Source: Arthrobacter_M sp030063245 (GTDB lineage Bacteria; Actinomycetota; Actinomycetes; Actinomycetales; Micrococcaceae). From it: a stretch of 64,000 nucleotides of DNA. Position numbers and translations under genes: made by a program. The DNA lies in assembly GCF_051131705.1 (NCBI RefSeq), contig NZ_CP180316.1:372001-436000 (forward strand), given 5' to 3'. Positions 1 to 8,152 of the stretch are shown in pieces (positions within the stretch are counted from its first letter, which is position 1; every line of letters starts with the position of its first letter). Below the pieces are notes generated by a model that was given only the letters and a program-made list of their open reading frames with translations, was not told where the DNA came from and made no database searches.

Positions 1-591
1 GCGATGTATTGGCCGCATGCGCAGGATCTGTTGTTCGTCAAGGTGGCGACCGGAATCGGCGCCGGACTCATCAGCGGTGGACTTTTACAGCGCGGGTCCG
101 ACGGTACTGCGGGGGACATCGGGCACGTTCGCGTGCCGCGCGGGAATGACGTGTTATGTCGTTGCGGGAACTACGGTTGCCTGGAAGCGCTGGCTTCGGG
201 CCCTGCCGTTGCGGCTGCCCTGACGGCCGGCGGTATTCCGGCGGCGACCGGCGAGGACGTGCTGGAGCTGGCGCACAGAGGGAGCCTTCCCGCCATTGCG
301 GCCATGCGGCAGGCCGGGCGGGACGTCGGCGACGTGCTGGCGAGCTGTGTAAACCTCCTCAACCCCTCCATCATCGTCATCGGCGGAGGGCTGTTGACGG
401 CCGGCGACTACCTTATGGCCGGCGTGCGCGAAATTGTCTACCAGCGGTCGCTGCCGTTGGCCACCGCCCGGCTGCGTATTGTCCAGTCCATGGCGGCCGA
501 CCAGGCGGGCGTCCTGGGGGCAAGCCGCATGGTAATTGACCATGTCCTTGCCCCCGCCAGCGTGGAAGCCCTGCTCCTGAGGCAGGCCTAG
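1..591 (+). CDS. ROK family protein (sugar kinase or repressor), C-terminal part
   Basis: The reading frame is open from the first base of the window, so the N-terminus lies upstream. The 196 visible residues show the ROK signatures: a glycine-rich GIGAG phosphate-binding segment, a GDIGH segment, and the zinc-binding CRCGNYGCLE motif, followed by NPSIIVIGGG typical of the C-terminal lobe. ROK proteins are either ATP-dependent sugar kinases or, when a winged-helix domain precedes, sugar-responsive repressors (NagC/XylR). The missing N-terminus prevents a choice. The next segment downstream is a decayed sugar-binding-protein gene, which would suit a ROK repressor of a sugar uptake locus, but that is inference. 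Confidence 0.9.
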   Translation, partial: AMYWPHAQDLLFVKVATGIGAGLISGGLLQRGSDGTAGDIGHVRVPRGNDVLCRCGNYGCLEALASGPAVAAALTAGGIPAATGEDVLELAHRGSLPAIAAMRQAGRDVGDVLASCVNLLNPSIIVIGGGLLTAGDYLMAGVREIVYQRSLPLATARLRIVQSMAADQAGVLGASRMVIDHVLAPASVEALLLRQA

Positions 592-668
592 GGCGCCATC
601 CCACCTCTCAGTCTTCCCTGCCGTCCTACCGCCCCAAAAGAATTTGCCGATCAATTACGGACTTTTGA

Positions 669-697
669 TTGACAGCCGGCAGAAGGCCCCCTAGTTT
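669..697 (+). promoter_or_regulatory. Sigma70-type promoter ahead of the decayed binding-protein gene
   Basis: TTGACA at 669-674 and TAGTTT at 692-697 are separated by exactly 17 bases, a near-consensus housekeeping promoter. It points at the GTG at 754. An AT-rich inverted pair (GATCAA near 646 and TTGATT near 666) overlaps the -35 side and could be an operator remnant. Confidence 0.5.
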
Positions 698-753
698 GGT
701 GCCTAGGCCGGATCCCTGGCTTTACAGGCGCACATAGACAAGTAAGCCATACA

Positions 754-1252
754 GTGAAAATTCGTACCCTCGCCGCCACGGCGGCTATCGCCGCGCCGCA
801 CGCTGACTGCGTCCGCATGCGGCGGAAGCAACAAATCGGCCAGTTCTTCGGAGAGCTCCGGCGGTGGCGGAAGCATCACCTGCTGGGCCAGCAACCAGGG
901 CACCACGGCCTGGACAACCCGATTGACGATGACGTGGTGGAGCTGACCTTTGCGGAGGATTTCGGCACTCTGGCCAAAGGCGGAGTGCTGCGTTTCAAAG
1001 CGGCGGGCAATGAGCATGCCCGGGCGTTCCTGCCGGTCCGGCCCACGGACGGAAACGTGGTGGCCATTGACGGACAGGGAAATCCGGCGGTGATCGTCAA
1101 GAACCACGGCGCGGGACCGTTTTGTGCACCTATCCGCTTGAGTATCTTGCTGACGACGACGGCCGCGAGTTCGTTGGTCTGCTGAGTCAGCATGCGGGGC
1201 CGACGACGGTCGGGCTGGGTTCGGCGGCGTTGCGGACGTTGAGCGGCACCGC
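754..1252 (+). pseudogene. Relic: lipoprotein sugar-binding protein start joined to a glycoside hydrolase C-terminal fragment
   Basis: The GTG at 754 opens MKIRTLAATAAIAA, a lipoprotein signal start. The reading then continues only in another frame (about 801-907) as LTASACGGSNKSASSS followed by SITCWASNQGTT, the lipobox and first strand of an ABC sugar-binding protein. From about 940 a third block reads TFAEDFGTLAKGG, LPVRPTDGNVVAIDGQG and PAVIVKNHGAG, then after a one-base slip near 1115 LCTYPLEYLADDDG. The last blocks resemble the C-terminal (trimerisation-like) region of beta-galactosidase or other glycosidases. At least two frameshifts and a large internal deletion have fused parts of two neighbouring sugar-utilisation genes. 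The boundaries are approximate. Confidence 0.7.
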
Positions 1253-1276
1253 CGTCGAGACTATCGACCTGGACCC

Positions 1277-2008
1277 CTACGGGGTCGCGGCGCAGCCATC
1301 CGGACCGCAGACTTCGCCGCTATCGTCCGTTTCGTAACCGTTTCCGCCGGGCTGATTCACCATCACCAGCGGATGGGCTTCTGCCCACACCTCGTTGAGC
1401 GCCTGGCCGAAAAGCTCCGCCGGCTGGGCGCCGGAGATACCGTATTTGCGGTCGATCACAAAGAACGGGACACCCGTGACCCCGAGACGGCGTGCCTCGT
1501 CGAAGTCGGCCCGCACGTCGTCGGCATACTTGTCGGTCTCCAACATCTGGGTGATCTCGCCCGTGGGGAGGCCGGCTGCGGTGCCGGTGTGGAGGAGGAA
1601 GTCGCGGCTGCCGATGTCCTCACCGTGCTCAAAGTGGGCCGACAGCAGCGCCTCTTTAACGTCGTCGCCCTTGCCATGCGCCGCAGCCAGGTGCAGTAAC
1701 TGATGCGCCTTGAAGCTGTTCGCGACAACGGCCTTGTCAAAGTCGTAGCTCAGCCCTTCGGCGGCAGCCTGCTCCGTGACATGGCCGAACATCTGCCGCA
1801 CATTATCCGGCGCCATACCCTTGCGCTCGCTCAGGTAGTCCAGTTCCGTGCCGTCGTAGTGCTCCGGAAGCGACGGATCCAGCTGGTAGCTGCGCCACTG
1901 CACCTCGACGTCGGCTTTGTGCTCGAAGGCGGCGAGGGCGGTCTCAAAACGGCGTTTCCCGATGTAACACCAAGGACACACGACGTCGGACCAGATTTCA
2001 ATCTTCAT
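1277..2008 (-). CDS. DsbA family oxidoreductase, FrnE-like
   Basis: The 243-residue protein begins MKIEIWSDVVCPWCYIGK: a thioredoxin-fold first strand followed directly by the CPWC redox-active motif typical of the FrnE/2-hydroxychromene-2-carboxylate isomerase-like branch. The later GVTGVPFFVIDRKYGISGAQP carries the cis-proline loop (VPFF) and the substrate-site region. There is no signal peptide, so it acts in the cytoplasm, as expected for FrnE-type disulfide oxidoreductases. The frame stays open 69 codons further upstream but the fold begins at this ATG, so the shorter start was chosen. The C-terminus carries an extra CGPDGC pair of unknown role. The 265 bases between its start and the end of aceB hold no gene I can recognise. 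Confidence 0.9.
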   Translation of the reverse strand: MKIEIWSDVVCPWCYIGKRRFETALAAFEHKADVEVQWRSYQLDPSLPEHYDGTELDYLSERKGMAPDNVRQMFGHVTEQAAAEGLSYDFDKAVVANSFKAHQLLHLAAAHGKGDDVKEALLSAHFEHGEDIGSRDFLLHTGTAAGLPTGEITQMLETDKYADDVRADFDEARRLGVTGVPFFVIDRKYGISGAQPAELFGQALNEVWAEAHPLVMVNQPGGNGYETDDSGEVCGPDGCAATP

Positions 2009-2273
2009 AGTCAGGCAAACCCCGCCGCCGCCGGTGGTATTCCCCTTCCCTCCGTGTCGGGGGACTTCTCGTCCGTTGCATCGATGACGCAGTGCGCACC
2101 CATATTGTCGAGCAACACGGGCGCGAACTGCCTCATCGATGGCGGATTTTCGGTTGGCCTGCCGGGACCCGACCATCGGGTCTGCTGTGGCGAAGGCGTC
2201 CGGCAGGTCAACCAAATCTGTTGTTGGCGCCGGCTGGCCCTGTCAGCGGGCCCGACCTGCACCAGCACCGCGC

Positions 2274-3938
2274 TCAGGCGGCGACCTTATCCTTCTCCCA
2301 TGCGGGCTCGGCATCCACGGCTTCGCACAGGAATCGGGCATAGGCCGGAACCGTCAGGAACTCCGGGAACTCATCGCCGAGGGCGACCTCCTCGAAAATC
2401 TCCCGGGCGTCGTCGAACCGGTCGCCGTCGAAGCGAGGCAGCTTGTCGAACTCTTCGTCCAGCAGTTCGCTGACCCAAGGCGCCGTCACGATTTCGCCGT
2501 CGTCAGTGATGGCCTGGACATGGATCCAATGCCAAATCTGCGAGCGGGCAATCTCCGCGGTGGCGGCGTCCTCCATCAGATTGTTCAGGGCGACCGCACC
2601 GTGGCCCCGCAGCCAGGACTCGATGTACTGGATGCCGACCCAGAGGTTGCTCCGGATGCCGGCCTCGGTGATCGACCCCTCGGTCCCGGCGATGTTCAGC
2701 AGCGCCCTGTCATCCGGGACAACGTCATCGCGGTGGCGGTCCAACTGGCTGCAGCGCCCGCCGAGTACGGCGTCAAAAACTTCCATGGCCACCGGCACCA
2801 GATCCGGGTGGGCCACCCAGGAACCGTCAAAGCCGTCGTTGGCTTCACGGTTCTTATCCGCACGCACCTTGTCCATGGCGATGGCGTTGGCCTCCGGGTC
2901 GCGGCGGTTCGGGACAAAGGCGGCCATGCCGCCAATCGCCATCGTGCCCCGGCGGTGGCAGGCGCGCACCAGTTGTTCGGTATAGGCGCGCATGAACGGT
3001 GCCGTCATGGTGATCTGGTTCCGGTCCGGGAGTACGAAACGCGGTCCCCGGGCGCGGAAGTTCTTGATCACGGAGAACAAGTAATCCCAACGGCCGGCGT
3101 TCAAGCCTGCTCCGTGGTCGCGCAACTCATAGAGAATTTCTTCCATCTCGAACGCTGCCGTGATGGTTTCAATCAATACCGTTGCACGGATGGTGCCCTG
3201 CGGGATACCGAGCAGGTCCTGGGCCAGGATAAAAATGTCATTCCACAGCCGGGCTTCCAGATGGTTCTCGATCTTCGGCAGGTAGAAGTACGGTCCCTTG
3301 CCCTGGGAAATCAGCCGGCGCGCATTGTGGAAGAAATACAGACCGAAATCCACGATCCCGCCGGCAATCGGTTCGCCGCCCACCAGCATATGCTTCTCCG
3401 GCAGGTGCCAGCCGCGGGGCCGGACCACGATGGTGGGCAGCGAGTCCTGTGGTCCCAGTGTGTAATCCTTGCCTTCCGGCGAGGTGAAATCGATCCGCCG
3501 TTCCAACGCATCCGTCAAGTTGAGCTGGCCCCGGATAACGTTGCCCCAGCTGGGCGTGGACGAATCCTCCATGTCGGCCAGCCAGACCTTTGCACCGGAA
3601 TTCAGGGCGTTGATGGTCATTTTTCGGTCAACCGGGCCGGTGATTTCCACCCGTCGGTCTTCCAGGCCCGGGGCCGGGGGAGCAACGCGCCAATGCGGAT
3701 CCTCGCGGATGGCGGAAGTCTCCGGCAAAAACCGCGGATCTGCACCGTTGGCGATCCGGGTGCGCCGTGTTTGCCGGGCCTTCAGCAGCTCCTCGCGCCG
3801 CCCAGCGGTGGCCCGGTTCAGGGCGGCAATGAAATCCAAAGCCTCCGGGGTGAGTACCTCGTCTTGGCGGTGGATGGGCTGCGCGGTCAAAGTGATGCCG
3901 TTGAAGGTGATTCCATTCAGACTGTTGGTCGAGTTCAT
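2274..3938 (-). CDS. aceB: Malate synthase A
   Basis: Condenses glyoxylate with acetyl-CoA to malate, the second glyoxylate-shunt step, in the cytoplasm. The 554-residue product shows malate synthase A signatures: VRPRGWHLPEKHM, GKGPYFYLPKIENHLEARLW, GLNAGRWDYLFSVIKNF (usual form GLNCGRWDY) and MGGMAAFVP near IGGMAAFVPNRRD. The ATG at 3938 has an AGGAGAAG Shine-Dalgarno at 3944-3951; the frame extends 49 codons further upstream but through the hairpin, so the shorter start is preferred. It lies 150 bases after aceA on the same strand and is probably cotranscribed, with a large inverted repeat just before the ribosome-binding site. Length fits the family. Confidence 0.96.
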   Translation of the reverse strand: MNSTNSLNGITFNGITLTAQPIHRQDEVLTPEALDFIAALNRATAGRREELLKARQTRRTRIANGADPRFLPETSAIREDPHWRVAPPAPGLEDRRVEITGPVDRKMTINALNSGAKVWLADMEDSSTPSWGNVIRGQLNLTDALERRIDFTSPEGKDYTLGPQDSLPTIVVRPRGWHLPEKHMLVGGEPIAGGIVDFGLYFFHNARRLISQGKGPYFYLPKIENHLEARLWNDIFILAQDLLGIPQGTIRATVLIETITAAFEMEEILYELRDHGAGLNAGRWDYLFSVIKNFRARGPRFVLPDRNQITMTAPFMRAYTEQLVRACHRRGTMAIGGMAAFVPNRRDPEANAIAMDKVRADKNREANDGFDGSWVAHPDLVPVAMEVFDAVLGGRCSQLDRHRDDVVPDDRALLNIAGTEGSITEAGIRSNLWVGIQYIESWLRGHGAVALNNLMEDAATAEIARSQIWHWIHVQAITDDGEIVTAPWVSELLDEEFDKLPRFDGDRFDDAREIFEEVALGDEFPEFLTVPAYARFLCEAVDAEPAWEKDKVAA

Positions 3939-3960
3939 GAGAGCTTCTCCTGTGGAGTTG

Positions 3961-4019
3961 ATCGACTGTGCACTAGGTGTCCGAATGAGGGCCAGAGGGA
4001 CATCTAGTGCACAGTCGAT
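3961..4019 (-). repeat. Intercistronic 21-bp inverted repeat between aceA and aceB
   Basis: Arms at 3961-3981 and 3999-4019 match at 20 of 21 positions (core CGACTGTGCACTAG) around a 17-base loop. In the leftward aceA-aceB transcript it forms a hairpin beginning 71 bases after the aceA stop and ending about ten bases before the aceB Shine-Dalgarno. It is not followed by a T-run. It could be a stability or processing element separating aceA from aceB expression, a partial terminator, or a protein-binding site. The sequence alone does not choose. Confidence 0.8.
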
Positions 4020-4089
4020 GAGGTGGCGGAGGGTGGACCGGTCCCTATCCCGGCGCGGGTGTCGCCCGGGCCAGGGCCCGCCCATCCCG

Positions 4090-5415
4090 TTAGTGGAACT
4101 GCTGTGTTTCGGTTGATCCGGCCAGGGCGAGGGTGCTGCCGGAGGGGTTCAGGGCCGTCGCTACCTGATCGAAGTAGCCGGTTCCAACTTCACGCTGGTG
4201 CTTGGTTGCGGTGTAGCCGCGGTCTTCGGACGCAAATTCGCGTTCCTGGAGTTCGACGTAGGCGCTCATGCCGTCGCGGGCGTAACCGTGGGCGAGATCG
4301 AACATCGAGTAGTTGAGGGCATGGAAGCCGGCAAGGGTGATGAACTGGAACGTAAAGCCCATGGCACCGAGTTCGCGCTGGAATTTGGCGATGGTGGCGT
4401 CGTCCAGATGCTTCTTCCAGTTGAACGACGGCGAGCAGTTGTACGCGAGCATCTGATCGGGGAACTCGGACTTGACCGACTCTGCAAATTTCCGGGCCAG
4501 GGCAAGATCCGGGGTGCCGGTCTCCATCCAGATGAGGTCGGAGTAGGGCGCGTAGGCCTTGGCCCTGGCGATGCACGGTTCAATTCCGTTGCGGACCTTG
4601 TAGAAGCCTTCTGCCGTACGCTCGCCCGTGATGAATTCCTGATCCCGCTCATCCACATCGGAGGTGATCAGGGTGGCCGCTTCCGCATCCGTCCTGGCAA
4701 TGACCACCGTCGGGGTACCGGAGACATCCGCGGCGAGGCGGGCCGCGTTCAGCGTGCGGACGTGCTGCTGGGTGGGGATCAGCACCTTGCCGCCGAGGTG
4801 GCCGCACTTCTTTTCCGATGCGAGCTGATCTTCCCAGTGCACGCCCGAGGCGCCGGCCTGGATCATGGACTTCATCAGCTCGTAGGCGTTCAGCGGCCCG
4901 CCGAAACCGGCCTCGGCGTCGGCAATGATCGGGACCAGGTAGTCCTCGACGCTCTGGATGCCCTCGGCGAATTCGATCTGGTCCGCCCGCAGCAGTGCGT
5001 TATTGATCCGGCGGACCACCGTGGGAACCGAGTTAACCGGGTACAGCGACTGGTCCGGGTAGGTGTTGCCCGAGGTGTTGGCGTCCGCTGCGACCTGCCA
5101 GCCGGAGAGGTAGATAGCCTTGAGGCCGGCCTTGACCTGCTGTACGGCCTGGTTACCGGTCAGCGCGCCGAGTGCGTGGATGTAGCTGCCGTCCGCCCGT
5201 CCCGCCGACAGTTGATCCCAGAGTTTCTCGGCGCCGCGGCGGGCGAGCGTCTGCTCCTCCCGAACCCGGCCGCTGAGACGGACGACGTCGGCGGCCGTGT
5301 AGTCCCGGGTCACGCCTTCCCAGCGGGGGTTGGCTGCCCACTCGAGTTCGAGGGCGGCTGCAGTTTGTTCGTTGTTCTGCTCCGGCGTCATTGCGGATTC
5401 GTTTTCTGCGGTCAT
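4090..5415 (-). CDS. aceA: Isocitrate lyase
   Basis: Cleaves isocitrate to glyoxylate and succinate, opening the glyoxylate shunt for growth on acetate, fatty acids and other C2 substrates. The 441-residue protein contains the signature KKCGHLGGKVLIPTQ, whose cysteine is the catalytic base, and the metal and substrate segments IIADAEAGFGG and NCSPSFNWKKHLDD. The ATG at 5415 is preceded by AAAGGAG at good spacing. The gene diverges from a RamB-like regulator, and the 202-base gap (5416-5617) should hold both promoters and the operator. RamB of Corynebacterium glutamicum represses aceA and aceB, so the same control is likely here, though I could not place a confident RamB site. Confidence 0.97.
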   Translation of the reverse strand: MTAENESAMTPEQNNEQTAAALELEWAANPRWEGVTRDYTAADVVRLSGRVREEQTLARRGAEKLWDQLSAGRADGSYIHALGALTGNQAVQQVKAGLKAIYLSGWQVAADANTSGNTYPDQSLYPVNSVPTVVRRINNALLRADQIEFAEGIQSVEDYLVPIIADAEAGFGGPLNAYELMKSMIQAGASGVHWEDQLASEKKCGHLGGKVLIPTQQHVRTLNAARLAADVSGTPTVVIARTDAEAATLITSDVDERDQEFITGERTAEGFYKVRNGIEPCIARAKAYAPYSDLIWMETGTPDLALARKFAESVKSEFPDQMLAYNCSPSFNWKKHLDDATIAKFQRELGAMGFTFQFITLAGFHALNYSMFDLAHGYARDGMSAYVELQEREFASEDRGYTATKHQREVGTGYFDQVATALNPSGSTLALAGSTETQQFH

Positions 5416-5617
5416 GGTCTCGCTCCTTTGCGGTAAATCCCGGGTGCTGCTGTCGATCTGGCGGTGGTCCGTCCCGGATGAACAAACTTGGTGATTAGTG
5501 CTGTTCCGGATCGGGATTCACGTTCCTTCTTCGTAAAAACAACTATTCCGGGGTTTTCAAGGACTTTCTAGTGTCAATCACTGGAAAGATTGCCACTTCT
5601 TCGCTTATGCTCAAGAA

Positions 5618-7114
5618 ATGGACAATGCAGGTTGGAATCGAAGCACGACGAGCACCCGCAAGGACCCTGGCGCCGGGCAGGAAGGCGAACTCGACATCAT
5701 TGCGCTGGGCCGGCGCGTGCGGCATTTGCGCAAAAAAAAGTCCATGACATTGGACGATCTCGGCGCGAAGGTGGGGACAGCGCCGTCGCAGCTTTCGCTG
5801 ATTGAAAACGGCAAGCGCGAGCCCAAACTGACGTTGCTCCAGCATCTCGCCGGGGCGCTGGACGTGGGCATGGACCAGCTGCTCGGCGCGGAGCCGCCCA
5901 GCCGCCGGGCGGCCCTGGAAATCCAGTTGGAGCGGGCGCAGCGCGGGCCGTTGTACGAGTCGCTGGGATTGCCGAAAGTCCGCGTCAGTTCACGACTTTC
6001 CACAGAGGTTTTGGAATCCCTCGTGGGTCTGCAGCACGAGTTGGAGCGCCGCCTGGATGAACAGTCCGCGACACCGGAGGAGGCGCGCCGGGCCAACACC
6101 GAACTGAGGGCCGAGATGCGGGCGCAGAACAACTATTACCCCGATATTGAGCGGGAGGCGCAGAACCTGCTCCAGGCGGTGGGTCATGACCGCGGCCCAC
6201 TGTCCCACCATGTCGCTGCGGACATCGCCGAGCACCTCGGATTCGGTCTGCATTATGTTGGTGACCTGCCCCATTCCACCCGGTCCGTGACGGATTTAAA
6301 GAATCACCGAATTTATCTCACCCAGGGCCAGCGTTCGGATCATGATCCGCGGTCTGTGCTGTTGCAGGCCGTGGGTCACTACGTGTTGGGTCATACGACT
6401 CCGGTCGACTATGCGGACTTCCTGCGTCAGCGCGTCTACACGAACTATTTTGCGGCGTCGCTGCTGATGCCCGAGCGCGCCACCGTGGAGTACCTCAAAG
6501 AGGCGAAGGCAGCCAAGGAGCTCGCCATCGAGGATATCCGCGACGCGTTTGCGGTCTCGTATGAAACGGCCGCGCACCGCTTCACCAACCTGGCCACGGA
6601 GCATCTGGGCATCACCTGCCACTTTCAAAAGGTTCATGAGAGCGGGATCATCCATAAGGCCTATGAGAACGACGGCGTGAACTTTCCCGCCGATCACACC
6701 GGCGCCATCGAGGGGCAGGCGGTGTGCCGGTTCTGGACATCACGGGCAGTGTTCGATATCCCGGACAAGTTCCGCGCGTTCAATCAATACACGGATACGG
6801 CCGTCGGAACCTACTGGTGCACGGCCCGCACGGAGCGGCATTCGTCGGGGGAATATTCGCTGAGCATTGGCGTGCCGTATGCGCATGTGAAATGGTTCCG
6901 CGGCCGCGATACGACGGAGCGCTCGAAGTCCGGCTGCCCGGACGCGTCGTGCTGCCGGCGCCCGCCGGCCGGCTTGTCCGCGCAATGGGCCGGCAATGCG
7001 TGGCCCAGCACGCGCGCCAATTCGCACCTGCTCGCGGCCATGCCACAGGGCGCATTCCCTGGGGTGGACGAGACCGAGGTCTACCGGTTCCTGCAGGCGC
7101 ACTCCACCCCTTAG
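5618..7114 (+). CDS. ramB: RamB/ScfR-type XRE regulator of acetate and short-chain fatty acid metabolism
   Basis: A 498-residue regulator. Residues about 28-85 form a Cro/C1 helix-turn-helix (TLDDLGAKVGTAPSQLSLIENGK). An ImmA/IrrE-like peptidase-fold domain follows near residue 250, and the C-terminal third is the short-chain fatty acyl regulator domain, with a CPDASCC cysteine cluster. The usual HExxH of the peptidase fold reads HYVLGH, so the catalytic glutamate is missing and the domain is probably a sensor rather than an enzyme, as in RamB relatives. It diverges from aceA. The ATG at 5618 has no clear Shine-Dalgarno, but any later start would cut close to the HTH. The symbol is by homology of architecture and context. 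Confidence 0.88.
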   Translation: MDNAGWNRSTTSTRKDPGAGQEGELDIIALGRRVRHLRKKKSMTLDDLGAKVGTAPSQLSLIENGKREPKLTLLQHLAGALDVGMDQLLGAEPPSRRAALEIQLERAQRGPLYESLGLPKVRVSSRLSTEVLESLVGLQHELERRLDEQSATPEEARRANTELRAEMRAQNNYYPDIEREAQNLLQAVGHDRGPLSHHVAADIAEHLGFGLHYVGDLPHSTRSVTDLKNHRIYLTQGQRSDHDPRSVLLQAVGHYVLGHTTPVDYADFLRQRVYTNYFAASLLMPERATVEYLKEAKAAKELAIEDIRDAFAVSYETAAHRFTNLATEHLGITCHFQKVHESGIIHKAYENDGVNFPADHTGAIEGQAVCRFWTSRAVFDIPDKFRAFNQYTDTAVGTYWCTARTERHSSGEYSLSIGVPYAHVKWFRGRDTTERSKSGCPDASCCRRPPAGLSAQWAGNAWPSTRANSHLLAAMPQGAFPGVDETEVYRFLQAHSTP

Positions 7115-7336
7115 CTGAGCGTCATGCCGGCGTTTTGGACAGATGCCGGTGAAATTTCCAAGGCCTCCGTCCATATCAGCGGCAGTCCAGCCAGAGCCAG
7201 CCTCGGAGGCATTCACGACTAAGGCGTGGCAGGATTGATTCCGATCCGGGTGCAGACGGATCCAGTGCTAATACAGCGCCGCGGACGGTACCGAACCGTC
7301 GAGGCAGCCAACCACTATTCCAGATTGAGATTTGTC

Positions 7337-8152
7337 ATGCCATCACCGGAACAAAAGACACTGCAAAATTCCCCGGCCGAGTCAGCCGCGCATCGCGCTG
7401 CCCGGCACAAGCCAGCCGCCACCGCCGCCTGCTTCGCCTCGATCGGCAGCCCCTACTTCGGCATCATGATGGCCTTCATGGCGGTCATCGTCATCCTGTC
7501 CAACATCGGCGGCGCCAAGGGAGTCCAATTCGGGCCAATAACCACGGACGGCGGTTTCTTCCTCTTCCCGTTCGCCTACATCCTCGGTGATGTGATCAGC
7601 GAGGTGTACGGATTCAAAGTCGCGCGCCGGGCCATTCTGACCACTTTTGCGCTCTCCGTCTTCGCCTCGCTGACCTACTGGATCATCATCATCCTGCCGG
7701 GGTTCACGGACGAATTCGGCCAGACGAAGCAGACGGCACTGGAGGGCGCGTTGGGACCGGTGCCGCAGATTGTGCTGGCCAGCCTTCTGTGATTCGTGGC
7801 CGGACAGACCATCAACTCCCTGGTGATGGTCCGGCTGAAGGCCCGCCAGGGTGAACGCCGGCTGTGGGTGCGGCTGATGGGTTCCAGCGGAGTGGGCGAA
7901 TTCGTGGACACGCTGATTTTCTGTTCCATCGCGGCGCCCATTATCGGCATCACCGGGTTCGGGATGTTTGCCAACTATGTTCTGGTCGGATTCGTTTATA
8001 AAACGCTCGTCGAGTACCTCTTCGTGCCGCTGACCACCGTCGTCATCAAATGGATCAAGAAGCGCGAGCCGACGTATGGAATTTCCGGCGCACGCCCGGA
8101 CGGGAGCGTTTTAGAGGACGGATCCGCCGCGGTGCCGGGCGGAAGTTTCTAA
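7337..8152 (+). pseudogene. Queuosine precursor transporter (YhhQ/DUF165), interrupted by one in-frame TGA
   Basis: The family imports queuine or related 7-deazaguanine precursors. The frame starts at ATG 7337 and has strong matches such as SNIGGAKGVQF, YILGDVISEVYGFKVARRAI and GEFVDTLIFCSIA spread over hydrophobic membrane segments. At 7790-7792 a TGA interrupts it (ASLL-stop-FVAGQTINS), and the same frame then continues to 8152 with full family similarity. Family members usually have a small residue here (such as LVAFLVGQ), so one base change of a GGA glycine codon is the simplest explanation. Real nonsense mutation, sequence error or readthrough are all possible. A small hairpin (GACGGT/ACCGTC, about 7285-7301) lies in the leader. 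It converges on the kinase gene with a 4-bp overlap. Confidence 0.85.

Noticed and set aside
2009..2273. Extended N-terminus of the DsbA-like gene and other open frames in the gap
   Set aside because: The thioredoxin fold begins exactly at the ATG at 2008; the upstream codons are low-complexity and match nothing.
2139..4007. Long plus-strand open frame opposite aceB
   Set aside because: Antisense shadow of a high-GC gene; the minus strand has full malate synthase similarity.
5416..5617. RamB-binding sites in the aceA-ramB gap
   Set aside because: Only loose partial matches such as TTTGCGGTAAA were seen; not enough to call a site.
7132..7336. preQ1-type riboswitch upstream of the queuosine precursor transporter
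   Set aside because: No preQ1-I or preQ1-II consensus could be built; only small hairpins are present.
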